Origin: an uncultured Anaerobiospirillum sp. | GTDB taxonomy: Bacteria; Pseudomonadota; Gammaproteobacteria; Enterobacterales; Succinivibrionaceae | DNA length: 64,000 nucleotides | Reading direction: 5' to 3' | Assembly: GCA_944389615.1 (NCBI GenBank) | Contig: CALXNA010000012.1 | Location: 20,899 to 84,898, forward strand | In this document: one piece after another, positions 26,027-35,510 of the stretch | Layout of the letters: every line of letters begins with the position of its first letter | Position numbering within the stretch: position 1 is the first letter of the stretch | Position numbers and translations under genes: made by a program | Notes under the pieces: model-generated | The model's database searches: none | Told to the model about the DNA's origin: nothing | The model's input: only the letters and a program-made list of their open reading frames with translations

Positions 26027-28036
26027 GTGAGCAAGCTGACTTCACCGGAGACTCAAGCTCAGTTATGGGGCTCAACCCGCCACTTTACTTTGGGGTCTGG
26101 GCTTAAGCTGTCCCTGCTGGCGCTAGCGGTAAGCTGTGCGCTGCCCTGCCTTGCAGCTGAGGAGGCGCCCGCCGTTGAGCGTAGCGCGCCGGACTGGTAT
26201 CACCAAGTGCAGCGCCAGATGACCGACGATGGAGCCAATGCCGGGGCTGCGGGGAGCGCCGGAGATGCGGGGAGCGCCCCACGGAGCATCTTAGAGCGCG
26301 AGTCGCTCTTTACGGCGCCTAATATCGATGAGATTGTGCCGCGCGACTATGAGGTCGCTGAGGAGCCGCGCCCTGAGCGCTATGAGGTGCGTGCACCCGA
26401 GAGCGTCGGCCATGACGTCGTCGTCCGCACGGTCGGCACCTTCCACATCCCAGCGCCCGATCCGAGCATTGATTACGCGAGCGATCCGGGCCGCCCACTC
26501 CATGGCAACGGTATTTACTCCATTGCCCCGCTCGACCCCAACAAGCCTTATGCCCAGGTCAAGGCTGAGCAAACGGAAAATCCGCTCGCTTCGCCTTACT
26601 ACAACGTCGCCACCGGCCAAATCGACTACCCTGAGGACGTGCTGCGCCAAAAGAAGATCGACGCCTACGTCTCGCCTGAAGAAGAGCGCGCAACCCGCCT
26701 TAAGGACTACGATAAGGAGCGCGTGGCGCAGTTAAAGCGCATCAACCAATATGTGCCGTTTAACGACCTCGTGCATCACGATGAGGTCTACAGCTACCTG
26801 CCGGAGTACGCCAACGTCTTCTACCTCGATCGCGAAGCCGATCGCGCCGAGCTGGAGGCGGCCATTGAGCAAATCGAAAAGCGCAGCCACGGCACCTTAG
26901 GCTTTGCCTTGCTCGATCAAAACGGCATTGTCGCCTTAAAAGACAATAGCCTCTATCCGTTGGTGGGCTTGTCGAAGTTCCACCTTGCCTATGCGGTGGC
27001 CAGCTTGATGAGCGATCGGCGCGAGAACCAAGAGACCCGCATCTTCTTCTTTACCGACTTGCTGCGCAGCGATGTCTACTCGCCGCTTGCGGACATGCTC
27101 TACAAGAAGGCCACGCGCATTGTGCGTGATGCCACCGGCAATGTCATCTTGGATCCTAACAGCATCGAAAACCAGCCGACCAAGAGCGAGCGTTCGGCCA
27201 TTATCGCCAGCACGGTGCGCCAATACCAAGCGGGCAAAGACATCAGCGTCGATCTAGATGAGGTGCGCTTGCACAGCATCACCAAGCAGGCGGTCGAAGA
27301 TGCCTATCGCAACATGCCTAAGGGCGAGCGCTTGTCCTTGTCGATCGGTGATCTGATGTACTACTCCTTGGGCTTCTCAGATTCCAACGCCAGTGCTATC
27401 TTGCTGCAGTACATCGGCAACTCGCTCAAGTCCCTAGAGCTCTTTGATCGCATCAAGGGCCTGTACCGCACCACCTTTACCGCCTTCGAGTACGACGTCT
27501 ACAAAGACCCATCCCTCGCCTACGCCAATAGCGCCCCGCTCTATGAGAGCGCCAAGCTCATGGCCTTGTATGCGCAGGATACCAAGATCGACCCGGTGAT
27601 CCGCAAGTTTGTCAACGAGATCATGTACTTTAACGTCACCGGCAAGGACGCCATTCAGCAGGGCATTCGCGAGAGCATCTTCCAGCTTGACCAAAAGCGC
27701 CAAGGCAAGGAGTTACCGCGCCTGAGCTCGCACACCCAAATCAACAGCGTGCCGACGCCGAAGAGCCTCAAGATTTACAGCCGCGAGGGCATCGGTGGCA
27801 TCATCGAAAATGAGGGCAAGCGCACCGTCGTCTCTGACTTGGCCTTGATCGAGTACGAAGGCCGCAGCTACGTCTTGGTGGTCGCGGTCAAGGACATCCG
27901 CGGGCGCTTAGGCCAAAGCGAGCGCAATGGTGAGATGGCGATTGCCGCCACGGCGCGTACGCTCTTTAACTACGTGCTTTCCCGTCCGCTCTATGACCAA
28001 AATGCTCAAGCCATCCCGGTGAGCGCTCAGCAGTAA
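26027..28036 (+). CDS. Secreted class A beta-lactamase-fold protein lacking catalytic residues
   Basis: A 669-residue protein with a signal peptide (LSLLALAVSCALPCLAAEE), a 270-residue acidic region, then a domain that follows VEB/PER-type class A beta-lactamases in order. GLSKFHLAYAV sits where SVFKFHLA is expected, so the nucleophilic Ser is Gly314 while Lys317 is kept. SDSNASAILL replaces SDN with Ser451-Asp452-Ser453. AFEYDVYKDPSLAY matches the omega-loop segment (Glu488). The KTG position reads SREG. About 80 residues are inserted between the first two motifs. It is probably a non-hydrolytic peptidoglycan-binding or scaffold protein. GTG start with AAGGAG upstream. Confidence 0.75.
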   Translation: MSKLTSPETQAQLWGSTRHFTLGSGLKLSLLALAVSCALPCLAAEEAPAVERSAPDWYHQVQRQMTDDGANAGAAGSAGDAGSAPRSILERESLFTAPNIDEIVPRDYEVAEEPRPERYEVRAPESVGHDVVVRTVGTFHIPAPDPSIDYASDPGRPLHGNGIYSIAPLDPNKPYAQVKAEQTENPLASPYYNVATGQIDYPEDVLRQKKIDAYVSPEEERATRLKDYDKERVAQLKRINQYVPFNDLVHHDEVYSYLPEYANVFYLDREADRAELEAAIEQIEKRSHGTLGFALLDQNGIVALKDNSLYPLVGLSKFHLAYAVASLMSDRRENQETRIFFFTDLLRSDVYSPLADMLYKKATRIVRDATGNVILDPNSIENQPTKSERSAIIASTVRQYQAGKDISVDLDEVRLHSITKQAVEDAYRNMPKGERLSLSIGDLMYYSLGFSDSNASAILLQYIGNSLKSLELFDRIKGLYRTTFTAFEYDVYKDPSLAYANSAPLYESAKLMALYAQDTKIDPVIRKFVNEIMYFNVTGKDAIQQGIRESIFQLDQKRQGKELPRLSSHTQINSVPTPKSLKIYSREGIGGIIENEGKRTVVSDLALIEYEGRSYVLVVAVKDIRGRLGQSERNGEMAIAATARTLFNYVLSRPLYDQNAQAIPVSAQQ

Positions 28037-28086
28037 GCAGCGCCAAGGCCCTGCGCTGATACCTAGGCAGCTGGGGTCAGCTGGGC

Positions 28087-28092
28087 TATAAT
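28087..28092 (+). promoter_or_regulatory. -10 element of hpt
   Basis: TATAAT in the context TGGGCTATAATT, the same context as the cpoB promoter at 17411. No good -35 is seen at 17 bp. Confidence 0.45.
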
Positions 28093-28107
28093 TCCCCCAA
28101 TTTATCG

Positions 28108-28124
28108 GGCCGCAGCGTGCGGCC
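28108..28124 (+). other. Leader hairpin before hpt
   Basis: Perfect stem GGCCGCA/TGCGGCC with a 3-nt loop, about 60 nt before the hpt ATG. Confidence 0.4.
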
Positions 28125-28185
28125 TCTCGTGCAATTTAGCCGCCCGCAGCCTCCGGGCTCCCGGTGCGTCCTTTGGGGTAGAACC

Positions 28186-28725
28186 ATGCAGCAAGTAAAA
28201 GAGCTGATCCCGCGCTTTACTAAAGAGCAGCTTCAAGAGCGCGTCCGCGCCTTAGGTCAGGCCATCTCCGCGGATTATAAGGATAAAGACTTGGTGTGCG
28301 TCTGCATCTTAAAGGGCGCCATTCCCTTCTTTGCGGACTTGATTCGCGCCATCGACCACGAGACCATGTGCATCGATACCCTGCGCGCCACCTCCTATGG
28401 CAACTCCGATACCTCCAGCGGTGTGGTCAAGTTCGTCAAGGACGTCGAGTTAGACCTCAAGGGCCGTGATGTCCTGATTGTCGAAGACGTGGTTGACTCA
28501 GGTCTGACCATGAAGGAGATTGTGCAGCACCTGCACGACTTAGGCGCCGCCTCGGTCAAGATTGCAGTTTGCATCGACAAGCGCGAGCGCCGCGAGGTCG
28601 AGATCGACATCGCCTACAGCTGCTACCAGCTCAATGAGGGCTTCATTGTCGGCTACGGCTTAGACTACGCCGAGCACTATCGTCAGCTCGATGGTATCTA
28701 CGAGGTCGTCCTTGCAAACAGTTAA
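28186..28725 (+). CDS. hpt: Hypoxanthine phosphoribosyltransferase
   Basis: A 179-residue purine salvage enzyme converting hypoxanthine (and weakly guanine) plus PRPP to IMP (GMP). The PRPP-binding motif [13 protein letters not shown] is intact, as is the N-terminal [13 protein letters not shown] and the C-terminal [14 protein letters not shown]. The ATG at 28186 gives the family's usual length (E. coli 178); an upstream in-frame start at 28117 would add 23 residues across the leader hairpin. The next gene overlaps the 3' end. Confidence 0.95.
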   Translation: MQQVKELIPRFTKEQLQERVRALGQAISADYKDKDLVCVCILKGAIPFFADLIRAIDHETMCIDTLRATSYGNSDTSSGVVKFVKDVELDLKGRDVLIVEDVVDSGLTMKEIVQHLHDLGAASVKIAVCIDKRERREVEIDIAYSCYQLNEGFIVGYGLDYAEHYRQLDGIYEVVLANS

Positions 28726-30586
28726 GCTGCGCCATCCCGACGGTTCGGAGACCCAAGTGGTCAAAGGCGTCTTCATGCTCGACGCCTATGACTTGGTGCC
28801 CTCCTTCCCCGAGCACTTCTTTGCCCCAGAGACTAAGCCGGAAGCTAAAGCCGAGCTCAAGTCCGAAGCTGTGCCTGAGCACAAGCCCGAGCCCCAAGCC
28901 GAGCCGCAGGCTGACTCTCAGGCAGCGTCTCAGGCCGAATCCAAGGCTGAGCCTCAGGCTGGGCTCGCAGAGAGCAACACTCAGCCCACGGAAGGGGCTG
29001 AGCTCTCATCACAGGTGCCACCACGCTCCTTTGCCTCCTTGCAGCTGCGTGCTAAGAACGCCACCAAGGCGCTGCTGGCGCAGCAGCGGACGCGTCTGCT
29101 CGTCCTGTGCAGCGATACCCGCGTCGATGGCTTGGGACTCGCGGTCGATTTAGTGCGCGAGGTCAAGGGCATTGAGCCGACCGTGGCCTATGCTCCGACC
29201 AAGTTTGAGTTCTTTGGCAACGACAAAGAAGACGGCATTGTGACTGCGCCGGGCCGTGAGGGCCTCAACGTCGTGGTGATGCCGTGCACCCATTTGATTG
29301 ACCACCCTAAGTGGCTGGGCATGCTCGACGCCTGTTTGGCGCAAAACGAAGCGCTCAAGCTCATCTTGGTGGGTGATGCCACCGACGTGGCGCAGCTGAC
29401 CATTCTGTGGCCGACCTGCGAGAACGCTTTGCACGCCGACATCGTGCTCGAGTTTTCAGCCACGGGCGCCTTAGAGACCATCGCCGGGCTCATCAGCTAC
29501 TATCAAACGCAGCCGCAGGGCAAGCTCGAGGGCCTGCGCGCCTTCAGCCGCGATGCCGTGGCCTTAGTGGCGGCATACTGCTGCCGCTTAAGCGGTGACC
29601 GCCGCTACTTGGGGATCACGGAGCTTACGGTCAAGAACGTGATTTTTGAGGCCAACCGCTATGCGGCCGCGGCCCAGAGCGCTTTTGTCGCGCGGCGTCA
29701 CGTGCTCAAGGCCTTAGGCGCACTCGATTTTCGCAACAACTTCTTGGCCGAAGCGAGCCTACGCGAGCACCGCGACCGCCAGCTACTTATCGCGACCAAG
29801 GGCGCCACGGTGGGCCAAATCAATGGCCTCTCGGTGATCGAGACCATGGGCACCTCCTATGAGTATGGTGAGCCGGTGCGCATCACCGCGACCTTACGCG
29901 CCGGAGGTGAAGGCGATGTCATCGACATCGAGCGCAAGGCCGAGCTCGCCGGTCAAATCCACGCCAAGGCCATGATGATCATCAATGGCTTCTTGACCAA
30001 GGAATTTGGCGCTGAGCAGCCGCTGCCGGTGAGCGCAAGCTTAGTCTTTGAGCAAAGCTACAGCGAGATCGACGGCGACAGTGCCAGCTTAACCGGCCTG
30101 TGCGCGGTGATTTCGGTGTTGGCCAACGCTCCGGTCAGCCAAGCGCTGGCGGTTACCGGCGCCGTCGACCAGCTGGGCGACGTGCAAGCGGTAGGCGGCG
30201 TCAACGAGAAGATCGAAGGCTTCTACCGCGTCTGCCGTCTGCATGGCTTTACTGGTACCCAAGGCGTGATCATCCCGAAGTCCTGCGTCAACCAGTTGGT
30301 GCTACGACCTGCGGTAGTCAAGGCGGTGGCTGAGCGCAAGTTCTTTATCTTCACGGTGGAGCATGTTACCGAGGCGGTCAAGCTGCTGACCGCCTTAGAC
30401 TGGGGCGATGCCAACACCGAGAACACGATTTGCGCCCGCATCAACCAGCGCCTCAACAACATCGTCACCAGCAACCAAGAGCTGCCGTGGTACCAAGCGC
30501 TGTTTGAGCGCATCAAGGACTTGCTGCACTTGAGCTCCGACGACACGCCGCAAGCTCCTCACGGCCACGGCGCAAGCCACAAGTAA
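28712..30586 (+). CDS. ycbZ: Lon-like protease, YcbZ family
   Basis: About 624 residues with a C-terminal Lon (S16) proteolytic domain. The catalytic Ser457 is in EIDGDSASL and Lys500 in VNEKIEGF, 43 apart as in Lon. The middle is a degenerate AAA-like region ([20 protein letters not shown]) without a Walker A motif, as in YcbZ, so ATP-driven unfolding is doubtful. A Glu/Ala/Gln-rich repeat (about residues 35-90) is an insertion. I chose the TTG at 28712, 5 nt after GAGGT; an ATG at 28691 has no ribosome site. The gene overlaps hpt by 14 nt, so the two are co-translated. A strong hairpin terminator follows. Confidence 0.85.
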   Translation: MQTVKLRHPDGSETQVVKGVFMLDAYDLVPSFPEHFFAPETKPEAKAELKSEAVPEHKPEPQAEPQADSQAASQAESKAEPQAGLAESNTQPTEGAELSSQVPPRSFASLQLRAKNATKALLAQQRTRLLVLCSDTRVDGLGLAVDLVREVKGIEPTVAYAPTKFEFFGNDKEDGIVTAPGREGLNVVVMPCTHLIDHPKWLGMLDACLAQNEALKLILVGDATDVAQLTILWPTCENALHADIVLEFSATGALETIAGLISYYQTQPQGKLEGLRAFSRDAVALVAAYCCRLSGDRRYLGITELTVKNVIFEANRYAAAAQSAFVARRHVLKALGALDFRNNFLAEASLREHRDRQLLIATKGATVGQINGLSVIETMGTSYEYGEPVRITATLRAGGEGDVIDIERKAELAGQIHAKAMMIINGFLTKEFGAEQPLPVSASLVFEQSYSEIDGDSASLTGLCAVISVLANAPVSQALAVTGAVDQLGDVQAVGGVNEKIEGFYRVCRLHGFTGTQGVIIPKSCVNQLVLRPAVVKAVAERKFFIFTVEHVTEAVKLLTALDWGDANTENTICARINQRLNNIVTSNQELPWYQALFERIKDLLHLSSDDTPQAPHGHGASHK

Positions 30587-30607
30587 GGCTAAGTCATCAA
30601 GCCTAAC

Positions 30608-30632
30608 AAAGCCCAGCCTCGTGCTGGGCTTT
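30608..30632 (+). terminator. Terminator of hpt-ycbZ
   Basis: A perfect 10-bp stem AAAGCCCAGC/GCTGGGCTTT with a 5-nt loop, 21 nt after the ycbZ stop. Confidence 0.8.
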
Positions 30633-31074
30633 GACTCTCAGAGGGGCCAGATATGGTGCTCAGGTATTAATGTACTGTAATACTCGAGTAAGCCCGGGAC
30701 TGCCTGTGAGCTGGAAGGTGGGGCGTGTAGGTCTTGCTCGGGCCGTCGCAGTAGGGGCGAAGCGCGCCGCACCGCGCCTTCTTAGAGAGCTACGGCACCG
30801 TGTGGACGGTGTGCACCTTGGTTAGGGTCTGATACTGCCGCGTAGTTAGGCGCAGACCGAGGTACAGGGCGGCTGGCAGAGTCCCTTTGCCCCTTAGAGA
30901 CTTACTGTACCTGAGGAGCTGACATGCATCTGAGGTGGAGCCCATCAGCACCAAGGCCCCAGCTGCACCATGGCCTGTCCTGACTCCGCTGGGCGCCTGA
31001 GCGCTGCCTTTGCGGCCCGGGCCGCACGCGCGGGGCACGGGCCGCGCGCGCGGGGCGCGGGGGCATGGAGCTGG
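30633..31074. other. Gene-free interval between ycbZ and yjjB
   Basis: No reading frame with a recognisable product. It contains GTATTA-N8-TAATAC (30664-30683), a perfect stem CACCGT/ACGGTG (30796-30811) and a run of GCGCGCGGGGC-type repeats just before yjjB. Confidence 0.5.
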
Positions 31075-31572
31075 TTAGAGCTTGGTGTGGCGGTATTGGT
31101 AGAAGAAGAGCGGCGGTATGGCGATGCCGACCGCGATCGCGCTGATGATGCCAATCGAGAGCATGCCGCGATGGAACAGCTCGTGGATATAGACGGTCGA
31201 CTGCGTGACGTCGCTGTTGTCGATGACCTGCATCAGCGCTATGAGCGCGTGGTAGGCGTGCACGCCGGGAATGAGCGAGATGATGCACGGCACGGTGAAG
31301 ATGGGGCGCGGCACGCGCAGCTTCGGGCCAAAGTAAATGAAGAGGAGCGAGCAGATGCAGCAGGCGATGAAGGTGGCAATCACGATCTCGACGTTCATGG
31401 CTTCAAGCAGGTCGCGCATGCCCCGCGTGAGGGCGGAGCCTAAGCCAATCAGCGGCAAGAAGCGCGTCGGCACGGTAAAGAGCATGGCGAAGGCCGGGCC
31501 GATGAAACCTGCGGCTAAGGCATGAAAGAGGATGGTAAGCCATTCTTGGGAGCTTAAGGCAAAGTGCAACAT
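31075..31572 (-). CDS. yjjB: YjjB-like subunit of a ThrE-family exporter
   Basis: A 165-residue integral membrane protein of the DUF3815 (ThrE_2) family with four or five hydrophobic segments and the signature VPCIISLIPGVHAYHALIAL. With YjjP it reconstitutes a complete ThrE fold. In E. coli YjjPB has been reported as a succinate exporter working under anaerobic conditions. The gene follows yjjP by 18 nt in one operon. The start has AGGAT upstream. Confidence 0.85.
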   Translation of the reverse strand: MLHFALSSQEWLTILFHALAAGFIGPAFAMLFTVPTRFLPLIGLGSALTRGMRDLLEAMNVEIVIATFIACCICSLLFIYFGPKLRVPRPIFTVPCIISLIPGVHAYHALIALMQVIDNSDVTQSTVYIHELFHRGMLSIGIISAIAVGIAIPPLFFYQYRHTKL

Positions 31573-31590
31573 GGGAGATCCTGATGCGGC

Positions 31591-32688
31591 CTACCACCAT
31601 TGCTGGGGCAGGTAGGTGATAAGAAGGCTGGTGAGATAACTGGTGGTCAAAAGGCCCACTGCGGCGGAGATGACCAAGACGGCCGCAATGACAAGGCGCG
31701 TCAGGCCGATCGGGACATAGCCTTTGAAGATGTCGAGGAAGCCGTTTAACATCGGGAAGCCCGGCACCAAGAGCAAGGTGGTACAGGTGGCGGCAATCAG
31801 CGTCTCATCGGCGCTGGCCTGAAAGCCATAGTGGCAGACTAAGGATGCGATGAGCGAGCCGATGCAGGCTGAGAGCATGAAGGTGAAGCTCTCAAAGAAG
31901 CCTCGCTTGATAAAGGCAAAGCGCGCGTACATCAAGAAGAGGCCGCCGATGATGGCCGAGAGGCAGACTGCCAGCGTGCCGCCGTTTAAGTAGGCAAAGC
32001 AGCCTCCGGCGATGGCCTCAATGAAGATCAACTGATTGCGGCTGTAGTGGCGCGGGCGCACTGCGCGGATGGCATGGTAGATCTTCTTTAAGTCAGTGAG
32101 CTTGCCTTCGTTGACAAAGAGGCAGATGTGATGGAGTCGGGCCAAGGCATCCATATTGATGGCAAACTGCTTGATCTCCTTGAACTCGACCGCGACCTCG
32201 TAGCCGTGGCGCAGCTTGACAATGATGCCATCGCGCGTGATGCTCAAATCGACGCTGTGACAGCCCAAGTCGTGGGCCATCTTCTTGACCGACTGGACGA
32301 TGAGGCGGGTCTCAGCGCCATATGAGGCCATGCGCCAGCCTAAGGTGGCCAAGAGCTTGGCTTTGAGCGCCAGCTCGCCTTCACCCGTGACTAGCTTGTC
32401 CGGCAGCAAGAAGCGCTCGTACTCGGTGCCTTCGACCGTAGAGACGCCAAAGTCACCGGTGCTAAACATCACCGGAGCCGCTGATATGCCTTGACCGTAG
32501 CCATCTTTGAGCCCATAGCCGTCTTTTGGTCTGTAGCTGTTAGGGATGGGCGCGGCCTCATCGTGGTTGAGTTCTACCGGAAAATCATCGGGCAGCTTAG
32601 TGTGGTGGTCGTGCGGAAAGTCCGGAGCGAAGTGGGCGGGCAGCTCGTTGCTGCTCGCGCCGTGGGACTGAGGTAAATCTTGGCTCAT
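31591..32688 (-). CDS. yjjP: YjjP-like subunit of a ThrE-family exporter
   Basis: A 365-residue protein: a cytoplasmic domain (DLSITRDGIIVKLRHGYEV; NMDALARLHHICLFVNEG) and five membrane segments of the DUF1212/ThrE family with LLLVPGFPMLNGFLDIFKGY. E. coli YjjP has about 256 residues. The extra 100 N-terminal residues here are hydrophilic, His/Pro/Asp-rich and include a small KDGYG repeat. No strong ribosome site precedes the ATG at 32688, so a shorter version starting further in is possible. It is coupled to yjjB as an organic-acid exporter, fitting a fermentative lifestyle. Confidence 0.85.
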   Translation of the reverse strand: MSQDLPQSHGASSNELPAHFAPDFPHDHHTKLPDDFPVELNHDEAAPIPNSYRPKDGYGLKDGYGQGISAAPVMFSTGDFGVSTVEGTEYERFLLPDKLVTGEGELALKAKLLATLGWRMASYGAETRLIVQSVKKMAHDLGCHSVDLSITRDGIIVKLRHGYEVAVEFKEIKQFAINMDALARLHHICLFVNEGKLTDLKKIYHAIRAVRPRHYSRNQLIFIEAIAGGCFAYLNGGTLAVCLSAIIGGLFLMYARFAFIKRGFFESFTFMLSACIGSLIASLVCHYGFQASADETLIAATCTTLLLVPGFPMLNGFLDIFKGYVPIGLTRLVIAAVLVISAAVGLLTTSYLTSLLITYLPQQWW

Positions 32689-32937
32689 AGCATGTGTCGC
32701 AGTCAGTAAGAGGCGGGGTGCCCGTAAGGCGCACCTATTGTCAGCGCAAAGACCCCCTAGGTCAAGAAGTGCCCTTTTGTGCCCTCTGAGCGCTCACTTT
32801 GACCTTTCGTGTAGCACTTGAGCATTCGTGTGGCTACAGAAGCCTACTGGTAGGCCTACGCCGACCCCTTGCGTTGGGGCGCCTGCGGGGTAAGATAGAG
32901 CGCAGACAGGGACGGGCCCTGATGAAGGAGATTGAGC

Positions 32938-33744
32938 ATGGCTGAGTTGGTGGTGCAAGAAGATGTTAAGGGTGAGAGCGCCCAGCGCGTAGTCGTGATT
33001 ACGGGCGCGGCCACCGGTATTGGCGCGGCGACGGCGCGCAAGTTTGCTCAAGAAGGCTATGCCTTGCTGCTGGGCGACGTCAAAGACGAGGAGCTCGCGG
33101 CGCTGGTCTCAGAACTTAAGAGCCTTACCGATGCGGTCTTGGCGGTGCGCTGCGATGTGACCGACCAAGCGAGCATCAAGGCCATGGTCGCGGTGGGTAT
33201 GGCGCAGTTTGGCCATATCGACTATCTCTTCGTCAACGCCGGGATTCACCGCAACAACAGCATCTTGACCTTAACGCCTGAGGAGCTTGAGCTCATGGTT
33301 AAGACCAATGTCTTCGGCGCGGTCTATACCATTCAGGCGGTGGTGCCGCATATGATTGAGCAGGGGCAGGGCTCCATCTTGATCAACTGCTCCGATCAAT
33401 GGTTCATCGGCAAAAAGAACAATTTCGCCTACGGCCTCACCAAGGGCGCCTTAGGCCAGATCACGCGCTCACTGGCGGTCGAGTTAGGCGAGTACCACAT
33501 TCGGGTCAATGCCATTTGCCCGGGCACCATCGATACCCCGATTGCTCAGAGTGCTCTGGGCAAGTACGCCGCGCGCGTGGGGATGTCCTTAGAGGACGCC
33601 TACGCCGAAGAGCGTGAGCTCTTTATCCTCAAGCGCCTCGGCACCCCCGAGGAGGTCGCCAATATGGCCTACTTCATCTTAACGCAGGCCACCTTCTCCA
33701 CCGGCTCGCACTTTGGCATCGAAGGCGGCATCAGCGCTTCGTAG
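32938..33744 (+). CDS. SDR-family oxidoreductase
   Basis: A 268-residue classical short-chain dehydrogenase. It has the nucleotide motif TGAATGIG near residue 22, NAG (VNAGIHRNN), catalytic Ser in ILINCSDQWF, YGLTK with Tyr 13 residues after that Ser, and the C-terminal TGSHFGIEGG. An Asp at the end of strand 2 (LLLGDVKD) suggests NAD(H) preference. The substrate is not evident; sugar-alcohol, hydroxy-acid or 3-oxoacyl dehydrogenases look alike at this level. The ATG at 32938 follows AAGGAG at 7 nt. It is a single gene facing the next one. Confidence 0.88.
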   Translation: MAELVVQEDVKGESAQRVVVITGAATGIGAATARKFAQEGYALLLGDVKDEELAALVSELKSLTDAVLAVRCDVTDQASIKAMVAVGMAQFGHIDYLFVNAGIHRNNSILTLTPEELELMVKTNVFGAVYTIQAVVPHMIEQGQGSILINCSDQWFIGKKNNFAYGLTKGALGQITRSLAVELGEYHIRVNAICPGTIDTPIAQSALGKYAARVGMSLEDAYAEERELFILKRLGTPEEVANMAYFILTQATFSTGSHFGIEGGISAS

Positions 33745-33783
33745 CATGAGTGCCTCGTAGGCCCCGAGCCGGTTGAGGCAGGC

Positions 33784-34290
33784 TTAGTGGGGCTCGTTGG
33801 CTTTGAGCCCGGCGCGCTCCACCTTGAGCGCAAACATCTGCGTGGCCTTAAGATGCGGGGTGAGGCGCTCCTTTAGCTCAGCTGAGGTGGCTGGATCGGA
33901 GCCATGGTGCACCATCAGCTGCACGATGGCCTCTTGAGCGGCAGCGCCGTCCCAAAACTCAATCATGCCCTCGCCGCTTAAGCTGCGGAAAAAGTTGGTG
34001 CTCTTCTGCGGCAGCTCCAGCAGCGCGATTTGGCTGCGTAGGGTGATGGTGAAAGCGCAGTGCGGGTCGCGTTGCATCAGCTCAAACTTGCGCCCGGCTT
34101 TGGCCCCATGGAATACCAAATAGAGCTCGCCTGCCTGTACCAGTGGGGCGTAGTTGACGGTGACGGCGTAAGGATAGGGCTCGTCCTTGAGTGCCAGCGT
34201 CATCTCGGTGGCCTCGCTGAAGGCGGCTAAGACCTGCTCAGGATCGGTACAGGCGCGTTGGGCGCGCCGCATGGCAACAAGTTCAAACAT
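33784..34290 (-). CDS. Pyridoxamine-oxidase-fold flavoprotein, NimA-like
   Basis: A 168-residue split-barrel flavin protein of the PNPOx-like/NimA family: MTLALKDEPYPYAVTVNYAP, LYLVFHGAKAGRKFELMQRD and VTLR-type strands. Relatives bind FMN or haem; NimA members are linked to nitroimidazole reduction, but most family members have no proven role, so resistance should not be assumed. AAGGT lies upstream of the ATG. It is convergent with the SDR gene; an imperfect TGCCTC/GAGGCA stem lies between them. Confidence 0.75.
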   Translation of the reverse strand: MFELVAMRRAQRACTDPEQVLAAFSEATEMTLALKDEPYPYAVTVNYAPLVQAGELYLVFHGAKAGRKFELMQRDPHCAFTITLRSQIALLELPQKSTNFFRSLSGEGMIEFWDGAAAQEAIVQLMVHHGSDPATSAELKERLTPHLKATQMFALKVERAGLKANEPH

Positions 34291-34397
34291 GGCAGTGACC
34301 TTGTGGTTGGGGCAGCCTGGCTGCGGACGTCGCGGCCGACGGGCGCCAAGTGTAGCGGCTGCGAGCGGTAAGCGCAGCGGCCTGCGCGGGCGAGTGC

Positions 34398-35276
34398 TTA
34401 GGCGATGTCGCTGATGTTGGCCGCGTGGAATACGAAGTGGTGGTCTAACAGAACCTTGGGTACGACCAATTGGTCGGCTTCAAGAAGCTGGATGCGGCGA
34501 TCGCCGAGGCGCAAGAAGCCGGTGATGATCGGAATTGGGGGCAGGCGCGAGTTCTTATAGCAGCACTGCAAGATCTCCTTTAAGGTCGCGCTCTTAGGAG
34601 AGGTCAGATTGACCACGCCGGATTTGATCTCGTCTTGATGCTGACACAAGAAGATGATGGCGTGGCAGGCGTCATTGAGCTCAATAAAGGGGATCAAATT
34701 GGTGCCGTGGATGACGGTAAAAGGCGGGGTGCTGGCGGCTTTCTTGATGAGACCGCCGCTGCGGTGCAGCACGATGCCAAAGCGCAGCAGGTAGTAGTGC
34801 TCGATGTGGTGCTGGGAGCAGAGCTCGTGGGCCGCTTGCTCAACTTGATGGGCGATCTTCGCGATCTCACTTGAGCCGGTAGCTGCGCTCGTTTCATCTT
34901 GGCGCGCGGCGCTCTTCTCGTTATAAGCGGCGACGGCGCTTGCCTGCAGGTACAGCGGCGGCAGCTGCGGCTTAGCTTTGAGCTGCGCTATCACCTCGAG
35001 GCGTGAGCTTAAGAGCAGGCCTAAGCGGCGCGTGGTGATGGGCTTGGCGCCCAAGCTCTCGCCTGCCAAGTTGATCAGAACGTCACCGCTGCCGTCGTAG
35101 TCCTCATAGCTTATGAGCTTGACCGTGGCGACATCAAATTGGTGCTTGGTCAGGCGCGCGCTGACCTTGATGAGGTCGGAGTGGGTTAGGATCGTGACCT
35201 CGTGGTGTTGGGCGACCAACATTTGCGCCAATCTGCATCCCACAAAGCCCGAGCCGCCGGCAATCACAACATTCAT
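34398..35276 (-). CDS. yfcH: NAD-dependent epimerase-like protein YfcH (SDR39U1)
   Basis: A 292-residue extended SDR. It has an N-terminal Rossmann motif MNVVIAGGSGFVG, the family-typical INLAGESLG, LQASAVAAY and RFGIVLHRSGG, and a DUF1731 C-terminal segment (LEADQLVVPKVLLDHHFVFH). The exact reaction is unknown in the family. In E. coli yfcH also lies a few genes from pta. GGGAGG is placed 7 nt before the ATG. Confidence 0.88.
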   Translation of the reverse strand: MNVVIAGGSGFVGCRLAQMLVAQHHEVTILTHSDLIKVSARLTKHQFDVATVKLISYEDYDGSGDVLINLAGESLGAKPITTRRLGLLLSSRLEVIAQLKAKPQLPPLYLQASAVAAYNEKSAARQDETSAATGSSEIAKIAHQVEQAAHELCSQHHIEHYYLLRFGIVLHRSGGLIKKAASTPPFTVIHGTNLIPFIELNDACHAIIFLCQHQDEIKSGVVNLTSPKSATLKEILQCCYKNSRLPPIPIITGFLRLGDRRIQLLEADQLVVPKVLLDHHFVFHAANISDIA

Positions 35277-35439
35277 CGCGCCGCCTCCCTTACAAAACCA
35301 AGATACTGCCGTCCCCAGCGCGGGGCGGCCTGAAGCCTATGAGGTGGCTGTAAGCCCCATCAGGCCGGTCTGAGACCGTGTGCTTAGGCCATTATAGCGC
35401 AAAGCGCCAAGGCGACGTTTTGGGGGTACACAAACGCCA

Positions 35440-35459
35440 CAGGCCCCCGAAGGGGCCTG
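35440..35459 (-). terminator. Stem-loop terminator of pta
   Basis: CAGGCCCC/GGGGCCTG with, in the transcript, a UUCG tetraloop, 51 nt after the pta stop. The following T-run is broken. Confidence 0.6.
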
Positions 35460-35510
35460 CGACGGCAGCGCGAGCGCACTGCTATAGCACTAAGACGGCG
35501 TTAACGCGGC

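Noticed and set aside
26027..28036. Functional beta-lactamase
   Set aside because: The nucleophilic serine, SDN and KTG motifs are all altered, so hydrolysis of beta-lactams is not expected.
33784..34290. Nitroimidazole resistance determinant
   Set aside because: The NimA-like fold is shared by many flavoproteins of unknown function; the sequence alone does not support a resistance call.
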